A DNA stretch of 64,000 bases, taken from Talaromyces rugulosus (lineage: Eukaryota > Ascomycota > Eurotiomycetes > Eurotiales > Trichocomaceae). Where the stretch lies: NCBI RefSeq assembly GCF_013368755.1, contig NC_049564.1:3108001-3172000 (forward strand), written 5' to 3'. Below are positions 10,772 to 24,041 of this stretch, piece by piece (the stretch's first letter is position 1; the number at the start of each line of letters is the position of its first letter). A model generated the notes under the pieces. The model was given only the letters and a program-made list of their open reading frames with translations, made no database searches and was not told the DNA's origin. Position numbers and translations under genes: made by a program.

Positions 10772-12598
10772 TTACAGCTTAGCGCCGACAAGCTTGGCAT
10801 AAGCCTCGGTGCTGAAACTCTTGGGGCGCTCAATGGGGGCACCGAGGGCGCGGTCAATGATCAGCTGAGGAAGAACACCGAGGGCGCGGGAAACACCGAA
10901 GAGAACGGTGTAGTAGCTGGCCTCGTTCAGGCCGTAGTATTGCAGGAGGACACCAGAGTGCTGGTCATCTAGTTAGCGTGTGTTCCGGCCACTCGTTTAA
11001 CAGAAATTAAACACTTACAGCATCCACGTTAGGGTAGGGGTTCTTGGTCTTTCCGTGCTCGGTAAGAACGCCAGGAGCGATCTTGTAAACCTGGCTGACA
11101 AGCTTGAACATCGGGTCATCAGGGAGGTGGCGGAGAGCGAATTCACGCTGAGACACGTAGCGAGGGTCGGTCTTGCGGAGAACGGCGTGGCCGTAACCGG
11201 GAACAACCTGGCCGCCGTTCAAGGTGGACCAGAGGTAGTTCTTGATGGCCTCGTCGCTAAGGTCGTTGCCAATGGCCTTCTTCATCTTCTGCAACCAGAC
11301 AAGAACCTCTTGGTTGGCCCTGCGCGGAGATTCCATGTTAGCGGGTAGTCTGTAAAGTGAACAAAGTGAAAAAAAAAAACGTACAATCCGTGGAGAGGGC
11401 CGGCAAGACCGTTCAGACCGGCGGACAGAGAGAGGTATGGGGAGCTGAGAGCGCTGCCGACAAGGTGGGTGGTGTGGGCGCTGACATTACCACCCTCGTG
11501 GTCGGAGTGGATGGTAAGGTACAGACGCATCAATTCAACAAAGTCCTTGTTCTCGCCGAATCCGAGCTGGTTGGCCAAGTTGTAGGAGTAGTCCTTGTCC
11601 TTCTGGACAGCGGCGACCTTGCCGTCCTTGAAAACGTTGCGGTAGATGCGGGCAGCAATGGTGGGGAGCTTGGCGATGAGGTCCATCGAGTCCTCGAAGG
11701 TGTATTGCCAGTATTCCTTCTTGTTGATACCCTTGGCGTAGGCCTTGGCGAAGGCGGATTCGTGCTCCAGGGCGGTCACGGCGAGGGAGAACTGAGCCAT
11801 GGGGTGGAGGTCGTTGGGGCAGCGGTCAATGAGCTCCTCGACAAACTTGGGGACGTCGGAACGAGCAGCCCATTCGGCGGACAGGTTACGGACCTGCTGC
11901 TCGCTGGGGACCTCGCCGGTAAGCAGGAGCCAGAAAAGACCTATTCCGGACAGTTAACGAGAAGTAACTCGGGGCTTGATATGACGCCTTACCTTCGGGG
12001 AGAGGCTCCTCTCCGCCAGGGGCCTTGGGGAGTAGTTCCTGGCATTCTGGGATCTATAAAAGCCTGTCAGCTTCGTGCAGCAGTACATAAGGCGCAAGGG
12101 CAACCAACCGTTTTGCCACGGAAGCGGATGCCCTCCTCGCTGTCAAGAACGGATCCCTAGATGACTCGTTAATACGGACCAAGTCGAATTGCGACGAAAG
12201 TGACTCACCTCCCAAACAAGGGACTTGATGCCACGAGCACCACCGTAGACCTGGTCCAAAGTGACCTCGCCAACGACCTTGGAGCCAAAGTCCCTGTATT
12301 AAGAAAAAAGTAGACATGAGCGATTGCGGTATACAAGCCGGAACGGAGGCAACATACTTTCGGAGCTTCTTGACCTTCTCGATCTCTTCGGGGAGCTTGT
12401 CGGCGAAGGTGTCCTTGAGGGACTAGCGAGCAAAACATGTTAGCAAGCAGAGTCACCGAAGCAGCGCAAAGAAGCACGTACCTTAGCCTTGCCGGTGGAA
12501 TAGCATCGCAGACCGTTGAAAGCGGCGGACTGGACGGCAGGCTTGGTAACCAGGGACGAGCGGATCGCGGAGCTTCCCAGTCTCAATGAAGAAGCCAT
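10772..12598 (-). CDS. citA: Citrate synthase, mitochondrial, with C-terminal AKL
   Basis: Eight exons, 12598-12482, 12422-12358, 12293-12209, 12156-12109, 12053-11993, 11940-11385, 11319-11019 and 10960-10772, give 473 residues, the usual size for fungal CitA. Residues 1-39 form a Ser/Arg-rich mitochondrial presequence. Catalytic residues are visible: His in [12 protein letters not shown], His in [16 protein letters not shown], and Asp in the PNVDAHSG line. The enzyme condenses oxaloacetate with acetyl-CoA in the TCA cycle. The protein ends GAKL, and AKL is a PTS1 peroxisomal signal, so dual targeting to mitochondria and peroxisomes is likely. Its downstream neighbour on the same strand is the citrate carrier YHM2. 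It shares a 1.1-kb divergent upstream region with the Seb1-like gene. Confidence 0.96.
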
Positions 12599-13710
12599 GG
12601 CTAGTATGGAATGACAGACAATTGCCAGAGAGAAAGACTATACACGGCAGGGGAGGGGATATTGTTGTAATGTACAGGACTCGAGGGAGAAAAAGAGACC
12701 GGTAGACCGGAGGGAGAAATCGAGCAAGCTGTTGCTTTTGCGTCCTTTTTCGGGGCTAGGCCGCATGCGGGCTAGCGCCGGCAGCGGCAGCAACACTTTG
12801 TCGCACTGGAGCGTCCGGTCTGTGCCGAGCGAGTTGCATCGGACGGCACGCTCTCCCGACGCCAGTGCCGTCATTTTTCATCACATGTTGTATTTTTTTT
12901 AATTCTCTATTATTTTTTATTATTGTCTTGTTATATTGTTGCGTACTATGAGTAGTAGTATCAGTGGCTGGTATACTGATTCAAGGGCGAACGGATTCTG
13001 CGTACAGCAAGGCAATAAATAAATAAAAGTTAAATAAATCAATAAATATATAATAATAATAGTAATAGAAATAGTAATAATAATGACTCGTCTTGCTTGT
13101 CATTACTCACATCATATTAATATTATTTATTTCATCATTCATTATTATCAAATAATAATAATAAAAAAGAAAGAAAATAATATGTGGTTACGGTACACGT
13201 CACTCACGTGATGTCCCCCCTTTCGGGCTAGCGGAAGTCAGGCCGTTTCTTTTGCTCGCCCCTTCCAGTTTCTTTTCTCCCACACTCACCACCTCCATCA
13301 TCATCACCACTCTCCGTTCTCTCTGTCCATCCATCAACACTGCTTCGTCGTCGTAAGTAGGCTACATACAGCTGCTGCACTGCGCTGTCTGCGAGCCGTA
13401 TCCGTACTCAACTCTCGCCGTCGAGCTCCTAGATTCGCTGCCTGTAGCTGCACTTTGGGTCGCAAACACGACGCGCTCGGCCAAGTCTGTAGTGACGCGA
13501 TCGCTAGAATCAGCCTGTGGGCTCCTGCTACGCGCAGTGTATTTTTCTCCAGTCAAAACGTGTTCTGACACACTCCAGCATTTTGCTGAAACTTGAACTG
13601 TCAGTAGACAGCAGACTTTACCATTTCTTAGTCGCCAGAAAAGGCTCTCGTCTTTCCAATAATCTGGTCTACGCCTTCCTTGGTTGGGAAACATAGTTGT
13701 ACTGGCAGTC
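12599..13710. promoter_or_regulatory. Divergent citA / seb1 upstream region
   Basis: This 1.1-kb region separates two divergent start codons. A palindromic TCACGTGA lies at 13204-13211, 500 bp from seb1 and 600 bp from citA. A pyrimidine-rich stretch follows at 13225-13320, as is common before fungal starts. The central part is a low-complexity AT segment listed separately. Confidence 0.45.
12890..13180. repeat. AT-rich TAA/AAT low-complexity block
   Basis: About 290 bp of A/T-dominated sequence with many TAAA, AATA and TAATAA units, far more AT-rich than its flanks. It lies in the divergent promoter between citA and seb1. No reading frame is supported. Confidence 0.75.
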
Positions 13711-16486
13711 ATGTCTTCTGCCGTAGCAGAGCTCGATGGCTACCTTCAGTCGATGCTTAGTTTAAAACCCCCAGGCGTGTCAGGTTCCAAGATTGGCAGT
13801 ATCACCCAACTCTGCACTGCCAACATTCAGGTACGTCTGTTCTATCAGATCGAACTCTCTTTTTTTTCGTATATTCTGCTTTTCCATCACGCTAACTTGT
13901 TCTCGTGACAACAGTCCGAATCCGTCCTCGTCCAAAAGATTTTTACGCACTTCAAGCGAACGCCGGGAACACACAAATTGGGCGTCCTATATGTCGTAGA
14001 CTCTGTAACTCGACAATGGGTAGACGCAGCTCGAAAGGCTGGACAACCCCCTGGCAGTGCAGCTCCTGACGGCACTTTTGCTGCTGGAGTCAACCGAGTA
14101 ACCGAACTCTTGCCAGTGCTTATGACAGATATTCTAAACAACGCTCCTGAAGATCAAAAGGTACGCTCTAGAACAAACAGAAGAGAAATTTACTCCATTA
14201 GTCAAAACCCTAGACCGGCCCAAGCCCGAACTAGAAGAGTCGCGGCTGGGTCGCTGTATGCATTTGGAATTCCACTACTGGATGGATATATGCATGCAGC
14301 CCTGGCTTCCCTGCGTATTCACCTCATTTTCACTTGCCCTACATCCGGTCTAGACTGCTTTGGATTTTTAAAATCACTGCTGCTGCTTCTTCTTGACGGG
14401 ATAGTTAACTTACGTATTATTTCTTTCGCCATTATAGGAGAAAATCAAGAAGCTGGTTGATATCTGGGAGCGTGGACAGACGTTTCCGTTGTCGATGCTG
14501 GCCAATTTCAAGCAAAAATTGAACGCCCCCCTGTCTAAGAGTAAGCCCAACTGATCCATTTTCTTTCCATTACGTGATTTGCACCTGGAAAACAACCAAA
14601 TCCGTACCGTACTATTACCATTTCCAAGGACTACTTCTAATCTCACCCCCCTATAGATGTTGAATCTACCACTCCCGAAGGCTCACCAGCGCCCGGGTTT
14701 AACCCATTGGCAGGTCTACAGAATGCCTCTGGTCCTAGTGCGGCTGCTGGAGCATCTGCCCAGCCCGCTCCTGATACACATACCATATTAAAGGCGCTAG
14801 CCGATATGGCCAAGCAGAATACAGCAGCTCCGTCAACTCCGGGGGTTCCTGCACAATCCAATCCTTTGAATGTATTGAATGCTCCTAGTCTTCCTGTGAC
14901 CTCGTCGGTAGACCAAGCAGCAAACGGACAGAACGTAAATCCGTATGGGGCTGCTGCCTTTGCCGGGCTAGGTAATCTTAACGCGAACCCGATGGCACCG
15001 GCACCAAATACATTGGCTGCCTCTCAGCCAAATCCCCTGGCTGCGATACTTCCACAAGCCGCCGCAGCTGGAGCGCCACCAACACCTGATGTCTTCCAGC
15101 AGGTTCAGTTGCTGCAACTACTGGCGTCGCAAGGTATCCCCCAGGACCAATGGGGAACTGCTCTTCAAATCCTCAGTCTATCCAACGGCGCAAACCCTGG
15201 AATGGCCCCAATTAACCCGGCCCAGGCCGCAGGCTTCAACCTTCCAGATGCAGGTCAGGGCTGGGGTAACGTAGGCTCCCGAGATCATGATAGAGATCTC
15301 AACCGCGATAGAGATTATATGCGGTCACCGCCAGGTCAATATCGCCGGCGCTCGCGGTCTCCTGGCTGGGACCGTCGTCGTGAGGCCTCGCCCCCACGCC
15401 GTCGCGAAAGCCCTGTGTATGGCGAATATCACGGAGACTCTCCTGGCCGTCGCGGTGGCGATCGGGGACGACGTGGTAACGACTATCGGCAACGCAGTCC
15501 TCCTGGTCGGAGACGGCGTTCCCCATCACCTCCTCGCAAGGATCCCGCGCTGCCCCCTCCCGGGCCAAAGATGATTGAGTGGGATTATTCCATGGGTCAG
15601 GGCACAATCAAGGTCCTGAGCCGGACGCTTTTTGTCGGTGGTGTCACGTGAGTCTTCTTGCCCTCCCATTGCTCTTATTTTCTGTTGCTAACCCTTCATG
15701 CAGATCTTCGGAAGCCCAACTGCGGGCTTTGTTCAACCAGTTTGGCCTGGTCCAGACCTGCATCGTTAATGTTGACAAGCGCCATGCGTTCATCAAAATG
15801 ATCAATCGCATGGATGCGATGAAGGCTAGAGATGGTATGGAGACTTACAAGTCAGGCGACATGCAACTCAGGGTAAGATTCAAAGCTCTTGCTAATTCAG
15901 ACTTGATTTACTAACTGTTCTACAGACTCGTTGGGGTGTCGGTTTCGGACCCCGGGACTGCAGCGACTACCAAACCGGAGTCAGCGTTATTCCCATCGAG
16001 AGGCTCACTGAGGCCGATCGCAAATGGATGCTCACTGCCGAGTATGGTGGCACTGGCGGAAAGGCCATTGAGAGTGGCATGGTTGTAGAGGAGCCAGATA
16101 TTGAGATCGGTGCTGGTGTCTCATCCAAAGGTTTGTCTACCCCAGCGTTCCCAATTTTGTGGCCTTGGATTCTAACGTCCTTTATAGCAATCAGCAGACG
16201 AATGGCAACCGATTCCGGCGGCAAACGTGGTCCCCAGTCGTCACGCACTAATCAGGGAGGCGACAGGTTCCGGCGGCCAGATCGCGGTATGGACATGCCC
16301 AACGGCGGAGGCATGTATGGCGGAGGAGCTGACCATGAAGCCCCCAACCTCAACAACCCTGCCGTGGCTCCGGCCGTTCCTGGGTTTGGCTTCCAGTTCC
16401 CTGGTATGCCAATGCTGCCTCCTGGATTCATGCTCGGCGGACAGCCTGGTTCTGCGCCTCAGCCACCTCCTCCTGGTCAGGGATGA
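13711..16486 (+). CDS. seb1: Seb1/Nrd1-type RNA-binding transcription termination factor
   Basis: Seven exons, 13711-13830, 13915-14160, 14438-14540, 14657-15647, 15704-15872, 15926-16130 and 16188-16486, give 710 residues. The N-terminal 150 residues are a CTD-interaction domain (helical, with lines such as TRTPGTHK-like KRTPGTHKLGVLYVVDS and VDIWERGQTFP), which binds the phosphorylated tail of RNA polymerase II. An Ala/Pro/Asn-rich linker and an Arg/Ser/Asp-rich stretch follow. An RRM starts at RTLFVGGV and includes FNQFGLVQTCIVNVDKRHAF, then the Seb1/Nrd1-type extension RWGVGFGPRDCSDYQTG. The C terminus is Gly/Pro/Met-rich. Members of the family direct poly(A)-site choice and termination. 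The intron at 14161-14437 is unusually long (277 bp) for this window. Confidence 0.9.
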
Positions 16487-16510
16487 ATTCGATGAATTCG
16501 ATGAAATTCC
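16482..16510. repeat. Short tandem GATGAATTC repeat over the seb1 stop codon
   Basis: A 9-bp unit (gatgaattc) is repeated almost three times. The stop TGA of seb1 falls inside the first copy. Confidence 0.7.
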
Positions 16511-17219
16511 ACTGGGAGGGTTCGTTCGCGTGATCATTTCAATTCGTTTCGCACTTGTGTTTCAACAACTTTAATTGTATCATGTCTTTTTTTTTTTTTT
16601 TCTTCTGTTTTGGGCTCGGCGTTAGTGTGTTGGCTGCCCATTGACTTTGGCCATGGGGTTAATCATAATCAATGGGGAAAAAAGTAACTGGGTGCCAAGG
16701 TCACCAGAAATGTCATTTCGTTGCATTGGAGGGTGGCTCAGGCTTGTTTTATTATTTATTTAGTGATATCATGACTCAGAATTGATTGCATTATTTTCAA
16801 ATTGTTTCAACGGGTATACGCCAACTAACTAGAAGCTTGGCCTGAGTTGTTAATAATTCGTATTTGTACAGGGATCTCTAGCACTGACTCTGCATGAACC
16901 GAAAATACGAACTAGACGTGCAGCAAACGAATCATGGGCGCGTGTCCGATCTCGAAAATGAGGGGGAAACAGAACGCCATATAAATCACGCCATCTGCAG
17001 TGGGCGCCCGCAATCCGACGACCGCGGAGGGGAATCGTCCTTAAGTACCACCACTTGCCCCTCAACAGCAACAACAACAGCAACAACAACTCGTTTGACA
17101 GAAGAGCGCTGGTGTCTGTTTCGCCATATTATTGCTGCGACATTATCTGCATTGCTGCGTTGACTCTTCATCGCCATTTACTAGTTCCCCGCATTTGATA
17201 CCATACCCCAACAGCCAAC
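16487..17219. other. Intergenic: seb1 3' end and cysD promoter
   Basis: A poly-T tract (16586-16599) follows seb1. A TATA-like ATATAAAT lies near 16980, about 240 bp before cysD. A (CAR)n-type repeat of CAACAACAG units runs about 17063-17091 in the probable cysD leader. No other gene is supported. Confidence 0.5.
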
Positions 17220-18809
<1,590 letters not shown>

Positions 18810-19518
18810 CAGCACGGGGCTAGATTGCGTGACCAATTGATACCATGGAGAATGTTTGATAGTTAATAGGGTACTGAATTTAATCGTTTGTCGCAGTGGC
18901 GGTGCATATAAGCAATGCAATGCAAGTCATACCGGCCGGTGCATGTGATTGGCCAGTGTAAGCAAGTATGCACGTGGCGTCATATTCAGCTGCATGTGGT
19001 CTTGCATCAATTGTGGTGCCTATTGAGGATGTTTCTTTCGTATGAGATTGTTTTACTAATATCCAAATGTTTACGCACCTATATACAGAGTATGGTGAGT
19101 GCTATAGAGGTAGCTGTGATGTGACTATCCCTAATATATATATTTGATACACGAAAAATAATTATTCCACCTATCCTTATTAAGTACCTGTAATGAACCG
19201 GTCCTCGTATTTGCTATAATACAAGGATATTATAACAAATAAACATGTTTTTTTTTTTTTGTTTTTTGAATTTAATTTAATAACCAACGTGCTAGTTACC
19301 TGCTGTATGGTGGGGTGAGGCAACCACATTCGAGCACCCGACGTCATCGCCCTTGCCCCTGCCTCCCCTGGTTTCTTCAACATCTTCTGTTGTTTGTTCC
19401 TTTCTCCTCTCTGCAGTTTTTTTTTTTTTTTTTTTGCTCTTGCATGCTCAGTTCTCGGATACCTGCATACATCTCCAAGTTCATTACTGAAACATCTACC
19501 TATCGAGGCTACGCAGTC
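18810..19518. other. Intergenic: cysD 3' end and MARVEL-gene promoter
   Basis: Contains poly-T runs at about 19247-19260 and 19417-19437 and an AT-rich segment with TATATA near 19133. A pyrimidine-rich stretch precedes the next start. No gene is supported. Confidence 0.5.
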
Positions 19519-20131
19519 ATGTCGAGTCACAGCCTGCACCACCTGAACTGGGTTCTACCCGTGCGCATTGTACAGGCCGTCTTTGCAATCATCATCCTCG
19601 GTCTCACAGCTTACGGTTAGCGCCTGCTTTTATAGGTATTTTGTCTATTGAATGCTAATAGAACAAATAGTAATCAACGTCGAGCTCAGCTACTGGTGGG
19701 ACTCGTCCGACACCGTCAACTTCGACCTCTTCAGCGCCATCTGGACCCTGCTGATCGCCCTGCCCTATCTGTCCCTCGTGCCCATCTTCTTTTCTAGCTT
19801 GTCGCACGTGTACGCGGTCCTCGCGGTCGAGGCTGTGACAATGATCTTCTGGTTCGCCGGGTTCATTGCTTTGGGTGCTTTACTGCCGCCGCCGCGCGTG
19901 TGCCATTCGAGCCCATGTCGGGCACTGCAGGCAGCTACGGTTTTTGCATCGTTTGAATGGTGGGGTTTTATACACACACATTTATTCTCTTCCAGATGTG
20001 GTACTGATATTGTCCCTAGGTTGCTGTTTGCGATTACCACGGCCTTTACCGTTCGCCTCACGCTGCAGTCCAAGAACTCGTCATCGGTGCATACCAAAAC
20101 TTCGGGAGTCGAGCCCCATGCTGGGGTGTAG
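19519..20131 (+). CDS. MARVEL-domain four-span membrane protein
   Basis: Exons 19519-19615, 19671-19959 and 20020-20131 give 165 residues. Four hydrophobic spans are seen, starting at IVQAVFAIIILGLTAY, then FSAIWTLLIALPYLSLVPIF, then VLAVEAVTMIFWFAGFIALG, and finally LLFAITTAFTVRLTL. The conserved CRALQAATVFASFEW line before span four is typical of fungal MARVEL proteins, relatives of Nce102 that act at plasma-membrane domains. The second intron (19960-20019) is 60 bp, a multiple of three, and has no stop, so retaining it gives a 185-residue variant. I prefer removal, because FEW-LLFA matches the family pattern. Exact role unknown. Confidence 0.75.
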
Positions 20132-21349
20132 TGATCAAATGAGGAGGAGCATGGATGCTTGGAAGATGGACGGAGCGATTCCGTATAACAAACACCTTTA
20201 CTGAAGCGTCATACGACGCTTATATATCCACATACCCTGTCGTGTATTGGCGGTTTCACTTATTTGTGCATTGGTTGTTGTATTGACGATTTACGGTTGT
20301 ATGAGACACAAGCGGATGATACGGTGATACCCTTTTAATTCAATATTGCATGCGTTATGATTTAGTATTCTTTGGAAGTATTTAATATTCTAGAAGGCTA
20401 GCACCCGTGGCTGCATACTTCGGCGCCTTCCGACGGGTCTCGGCATGTCCTAGCAGTGCATAGTATTTAATCAAATTTACTATATATATTATTATTATTA
20501 TGATGATGATGAAAAAAACCTTTACAGTACCGTAAATAATCACTGGCGGCTCAACTCCGAGTTTGCCACTGTTGAAAAGTTTGTCGCGAAGACTACTTCC
20601 GTACATAGACTAGTCCAGACACGGGGATTGAAGCAAGGGAAGAAGACCCACGCGTTTTTTTTTTTTTTTCTCCATGTGTCGCCGCACACACGTTGCGATC
20701 GATCTCTAATACTGGACGGTCATTCGTGCGTCGAATGTTTCTTATCTTTGTTGGCCCTGATAGGAGAGATAAATATGACTGGTTTTATTTGGTGATTGGT
20801 TTAGTTGCATTGAAAGGCGACTTGATGCTCCCCAAGACATGTAGTATAAAAGCAGGTACAACTACGAATATACCAGGATAGACGTACATCTCGCAGCTGC
20901 AATGGCCTGCCAGGACAATGTGAAATGCTCGATACCGCAGATTGGCAGACAGACCGACAGTGTGAACGAAAGGGTCGCAGGATCCACGTAAAATTCAACC
21001 TTCTCCACCCAAGGTCGCATCGGCTAGTGCATGTCGCTGCATGGAACATTACGCCCAGTGTTCGACGATCAGTAGTGCCTCCGTCCAACGGCATTTGCCT
21101 TGTGTCGGTGACTAATTAATCCTGTCTGCCGGAAGTCGGCCAAAGCTGAGGAGGAGGAGGAGTACTATAATATCTTTCGTTGACCGTCCGCTGTCGCGTG
21201 TTCGTCTTTTTACTTCCCTGAACTGTCCACCGCCACCTTCTCTGTATAGTCGCGGTCGCAGACTTTGCTCGAGTCTGTGCGTGCAGATTGGCCTTGACAA
21301 TCTCTCCTTTTTCTTTCTTTCTTTCTTTGATTCTGCCGGGTTTCACGCC
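20132..21349. other. Intergenic: upstream region of the permease gene
   Basis: 1.2 kb with TTA repeats at about 20488-20512, a T run at 20656-20670 and a CTTT repeat at 21308-21328 just before the permease start. Short reading frames here show no family features. It should contain the permease promoter. Confidence 0.5.
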
Positions 21350-23075
21350 ATGGCAGATGCAGATAAAGTCGCTGCGTATCCCTCTAACCAGGACGAAAAG
21401 ACCATGATGAGCTCTGGACAAGACGTTGCGAGCTACAACAACAACGGTCTCAGCGACGTCGAGAAACATGGCGCGACCCCCCAGTCTCTGCCTGTGCCGG
21501 CCCTCAAGCGCAAGCTCAAGAGCAGGCACTTGCAGATGATTGCAATTGGTGGGCTCTCCTCCTCTTTCCCCTTTGTTTTTTTTTGAAAACCATAATTTCT
21601 AACTTAACCTAGGTGGTACAATTGGAACTGGTCTTTTCATCGGTAGCGGCGGCGCAGTCGCAAAGGCAGGGCCGGCTGGCGCGCTCATTGCCTACATCTT
21701 CGTCGGTTCTATTGTCTACTCGGTCATGACCTCGCTCGGAGAAATGTCTACGTATATCCCGATTCCCGGGGCCTTTACTGCGTATGCCTCGCGCTTCGTC
21801 GACCCTAGTCTGGGGTTCGCCATGGGCTGGATCTACTGGTTTTCCTGGGCCATTACATACGCGCTGGAGCTCACGGCGACTGGTCTGATTATCCAGTACT
21901 GGGACCACACCATCTCGATCGGTATATTCATCGCCATTTTCTGGGTCGTTATCACGGCTCTCAATCTGCTGCCTGTCGGCTTTTACGGAGAACTCGAGTT
22001 TTGGCTGTCGACGATCAAGATCATTACTATTGTCGGCTTCATGATCTTCGCCATCTGCATTGATGCTGGCGCTGGCCAACATGGCTATCTTGGATTTCAC
22101 ACCTGGGGCAACCCCGGTGCATTTGCTCCGTACTTGCTCGAATCCACCGGGGCCAAGGCCAAGTTTGTCGGCTTCTGGGCTGTGCTCGTCCAGGCTGGTT
22201 TCTCCTACCAGGGCACTGAGCTGGTGGGTGTCGCTGCCGGTGAGACGGAGAATCCTCGCAAGACAGTGCCATCTGCCATCCGCAACACTTTTTACCGCAT
22301 CCTGCTGTTTTTCGTTTTGACCGTCTTCTTCATCGGTCTGCTGGTGCCCTACACCAACTCCCGGCTGCTCTCCGACAGCACAAACGCCTCGGCTTCGCCC
22401 TTTGTCATTGCTGCCGATCTCGCCGGAGTCAAGGTGCTGCCCGCCATCATCAACGCCGTCTTGCTGACCGTTGTTCTTTCTGCCGCCAACTCCAATGTGT
22501 ACAGTGGAAGTCGTATCCTGCTCGGTCTGGCTCAGGAAAGCCTTGCGCCGCGCTTTTTGAAGATAACCTCCAGACACGGCGTGCCGTACTACGGTGTTGC
22601 CGTGACCTCGGCCGTCGGTCTGCTGGCTTTTATGAACCTGTCGGACAACGGTGCCACCGTCTTCAACTGGTTCATGAACATCTCCAGTGTGGCCGGATTT
22701 ATTAGCTGGTCGTCGCTGAACGGCTGCCATATCGCCTTTATGCGCGCTCTCAAGGCCCGCAACGTCTCTCGCGATGTGCTCCCCTACAAAGCCATGTGGC
22801 AGCCGTACTTTGCCTGGTACGGACTGTTCTTCAACGTCCTGATTATCTTCACGCAAGGCTTCACCGCATTCATCCCGACTTTCAGCGTCTCAGACTTTTT
22901 CGTCGCCTACATCAGTCTGATCCTCTTCGCTGTGCTGTATATCGGCCACAAGATCATCTACCGCACCCCGTTTGTGCGCCCTATCGACGCTGATCTTGAC
23001 ACAGGACGCCTTGAGATGGACGATATGAGCTGGGAGACCACGGACAGGCCTTGGTGGAAACAAGTGTTTGGCTGA
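21350..23075 (+). CDS. Amino acid permease (YAT family, APC superfamily)
   Basis: Exons 21350-21548 and 21613-23075 give 553 residues. A hydrophilic N terminus of about 60 residues leads to KRKLKSRHLQMIAIG and then the first span signature GGTIGTGLFIGSG, the substrate-binding unwound helix of APC transporters. About twelve spans follow, with the conserved lines GEMSTYIPIPGAFTAYASRF, FSYQGTELVGVAAGE and ANSNVYSGSR. The tail WETTDRPWWKQVFG matches the hydrophilic C terminus of fungal members. It takes up amino acids with protons at the plasma membrane; substrate cannot be told from sequence alone. The splice joins AIG to GTIGTG in frame. Confidence 0.92.
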
Positions 23076-24041
23076 GCTCTCGCCCCGTGTTGGTGCGTGT
23101 TGTATATGTAATGATGTGTTGCGATGTACTGCATTAATGTAATTAGCCATATTTAAGCATTTAGCATTTCGAACGATTTACCTACAGTTGGTATTGATTG
23201 CCGTATAATAATAATAGCGTACGTGGTTGTAATTTCATTATTTCAAAGTCGGCGGTCATGTGAACAGCTCCTGCCTGCATCGCATCGCGCCTTCCTCATG
23301 CCCACAGCCTCGGCTTTCGACCAGAAACTGTTTTTAGCTTCATCTCTCTTCCTTTCTCTCTTCATCAGCAGTTTCTCTGTGTCCTTTTCACTTTTCTTCT
23401 GGAACTGCTATTACTTCTATTACTCGGCTACCTATGTCTCCACGCCACATGCTCAACTTGACAACTACGTACTTGCGCTGCGTGATGCGTCTGAGCGACT
23501 CGGTGATTGACGCCCAAAGCGTCCGATTAGTGCTCTTCTGTGGGCCATGGCGTTCGCCGGCAGCATTGCCGCAACAAGACGAAGATCATCAGATTCTGAC
23601 TTTTTGCTACGATTTACGGAGACTCCGTCTTGACCAGCTACCCAGCTAGCTAATTAGTTAGGTTGCTTGTTGCAAAAACGCGGAGGATGGCTAACCCGTT
23701 GCAGTAAGAGCCGAGGCATCGCCGCCGGCTATGCGACGCCAGTCCTTCAATGGCCAACAGCCCCACCGCGTCCACGGAGCACCCCGTCGGTCGTTGAGGA
23801 AGCACATGCTTCATCGCTGTTTCTCGCTGTATATCAATCCGCCGCCGTCATTTCTTCCTGCCCGGGCCGACCCTTCGCTTTCTCTCTTTTCCCCTTTGGC
23901 ACGTCCATTGTCTGTACAGTATGGCCCCTCCTCCCTTGCGACCTTTAATGACCGTTTTAATCTGAAGATCCGAACTGACTCGTTTCATCTGCATAGTTTT
24001 TTTTCCTTTTTTTTTAACCCCGGATTTCCCGTTGTGTCGCC
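23076..24041. other. Intergenic: permease 3' end and acyl-CoA synthetase upstream region
   Basis: Pyrimidine-rich blocks lie at 23330-23400 and 23840-23930 and T runs at 23996-24016, just before the next start. Small frames here lack conserved features. No gene is supported. Confidence 0.5.

Noticed and set aside
11357..12160. 267-codon plus-strand frame opposite citrate synthase
   Set aside because: Shadow of citA exons; Val/Gly-rich without motifs, and it crosses citA introns.
13012..13180. Possible CRISPR-like or satellite array
   Set aside because: AT simple sequence without regular spacing or unique spacers; this is a fungal nuclear region.
16894..17163. Possible 89-codon upstream frame before cysD
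   Set aside because: A TATA-like box near 16980 suggests transcription starts inside it; composition is unremarkable.
21609..22856. 415-codon minus-strand frame opposite the amino acid permease
   Set aside because: It is the antisense shadow of the GC-rich permease exon, with Asp/Arg/Gln-rich composition and no family features.
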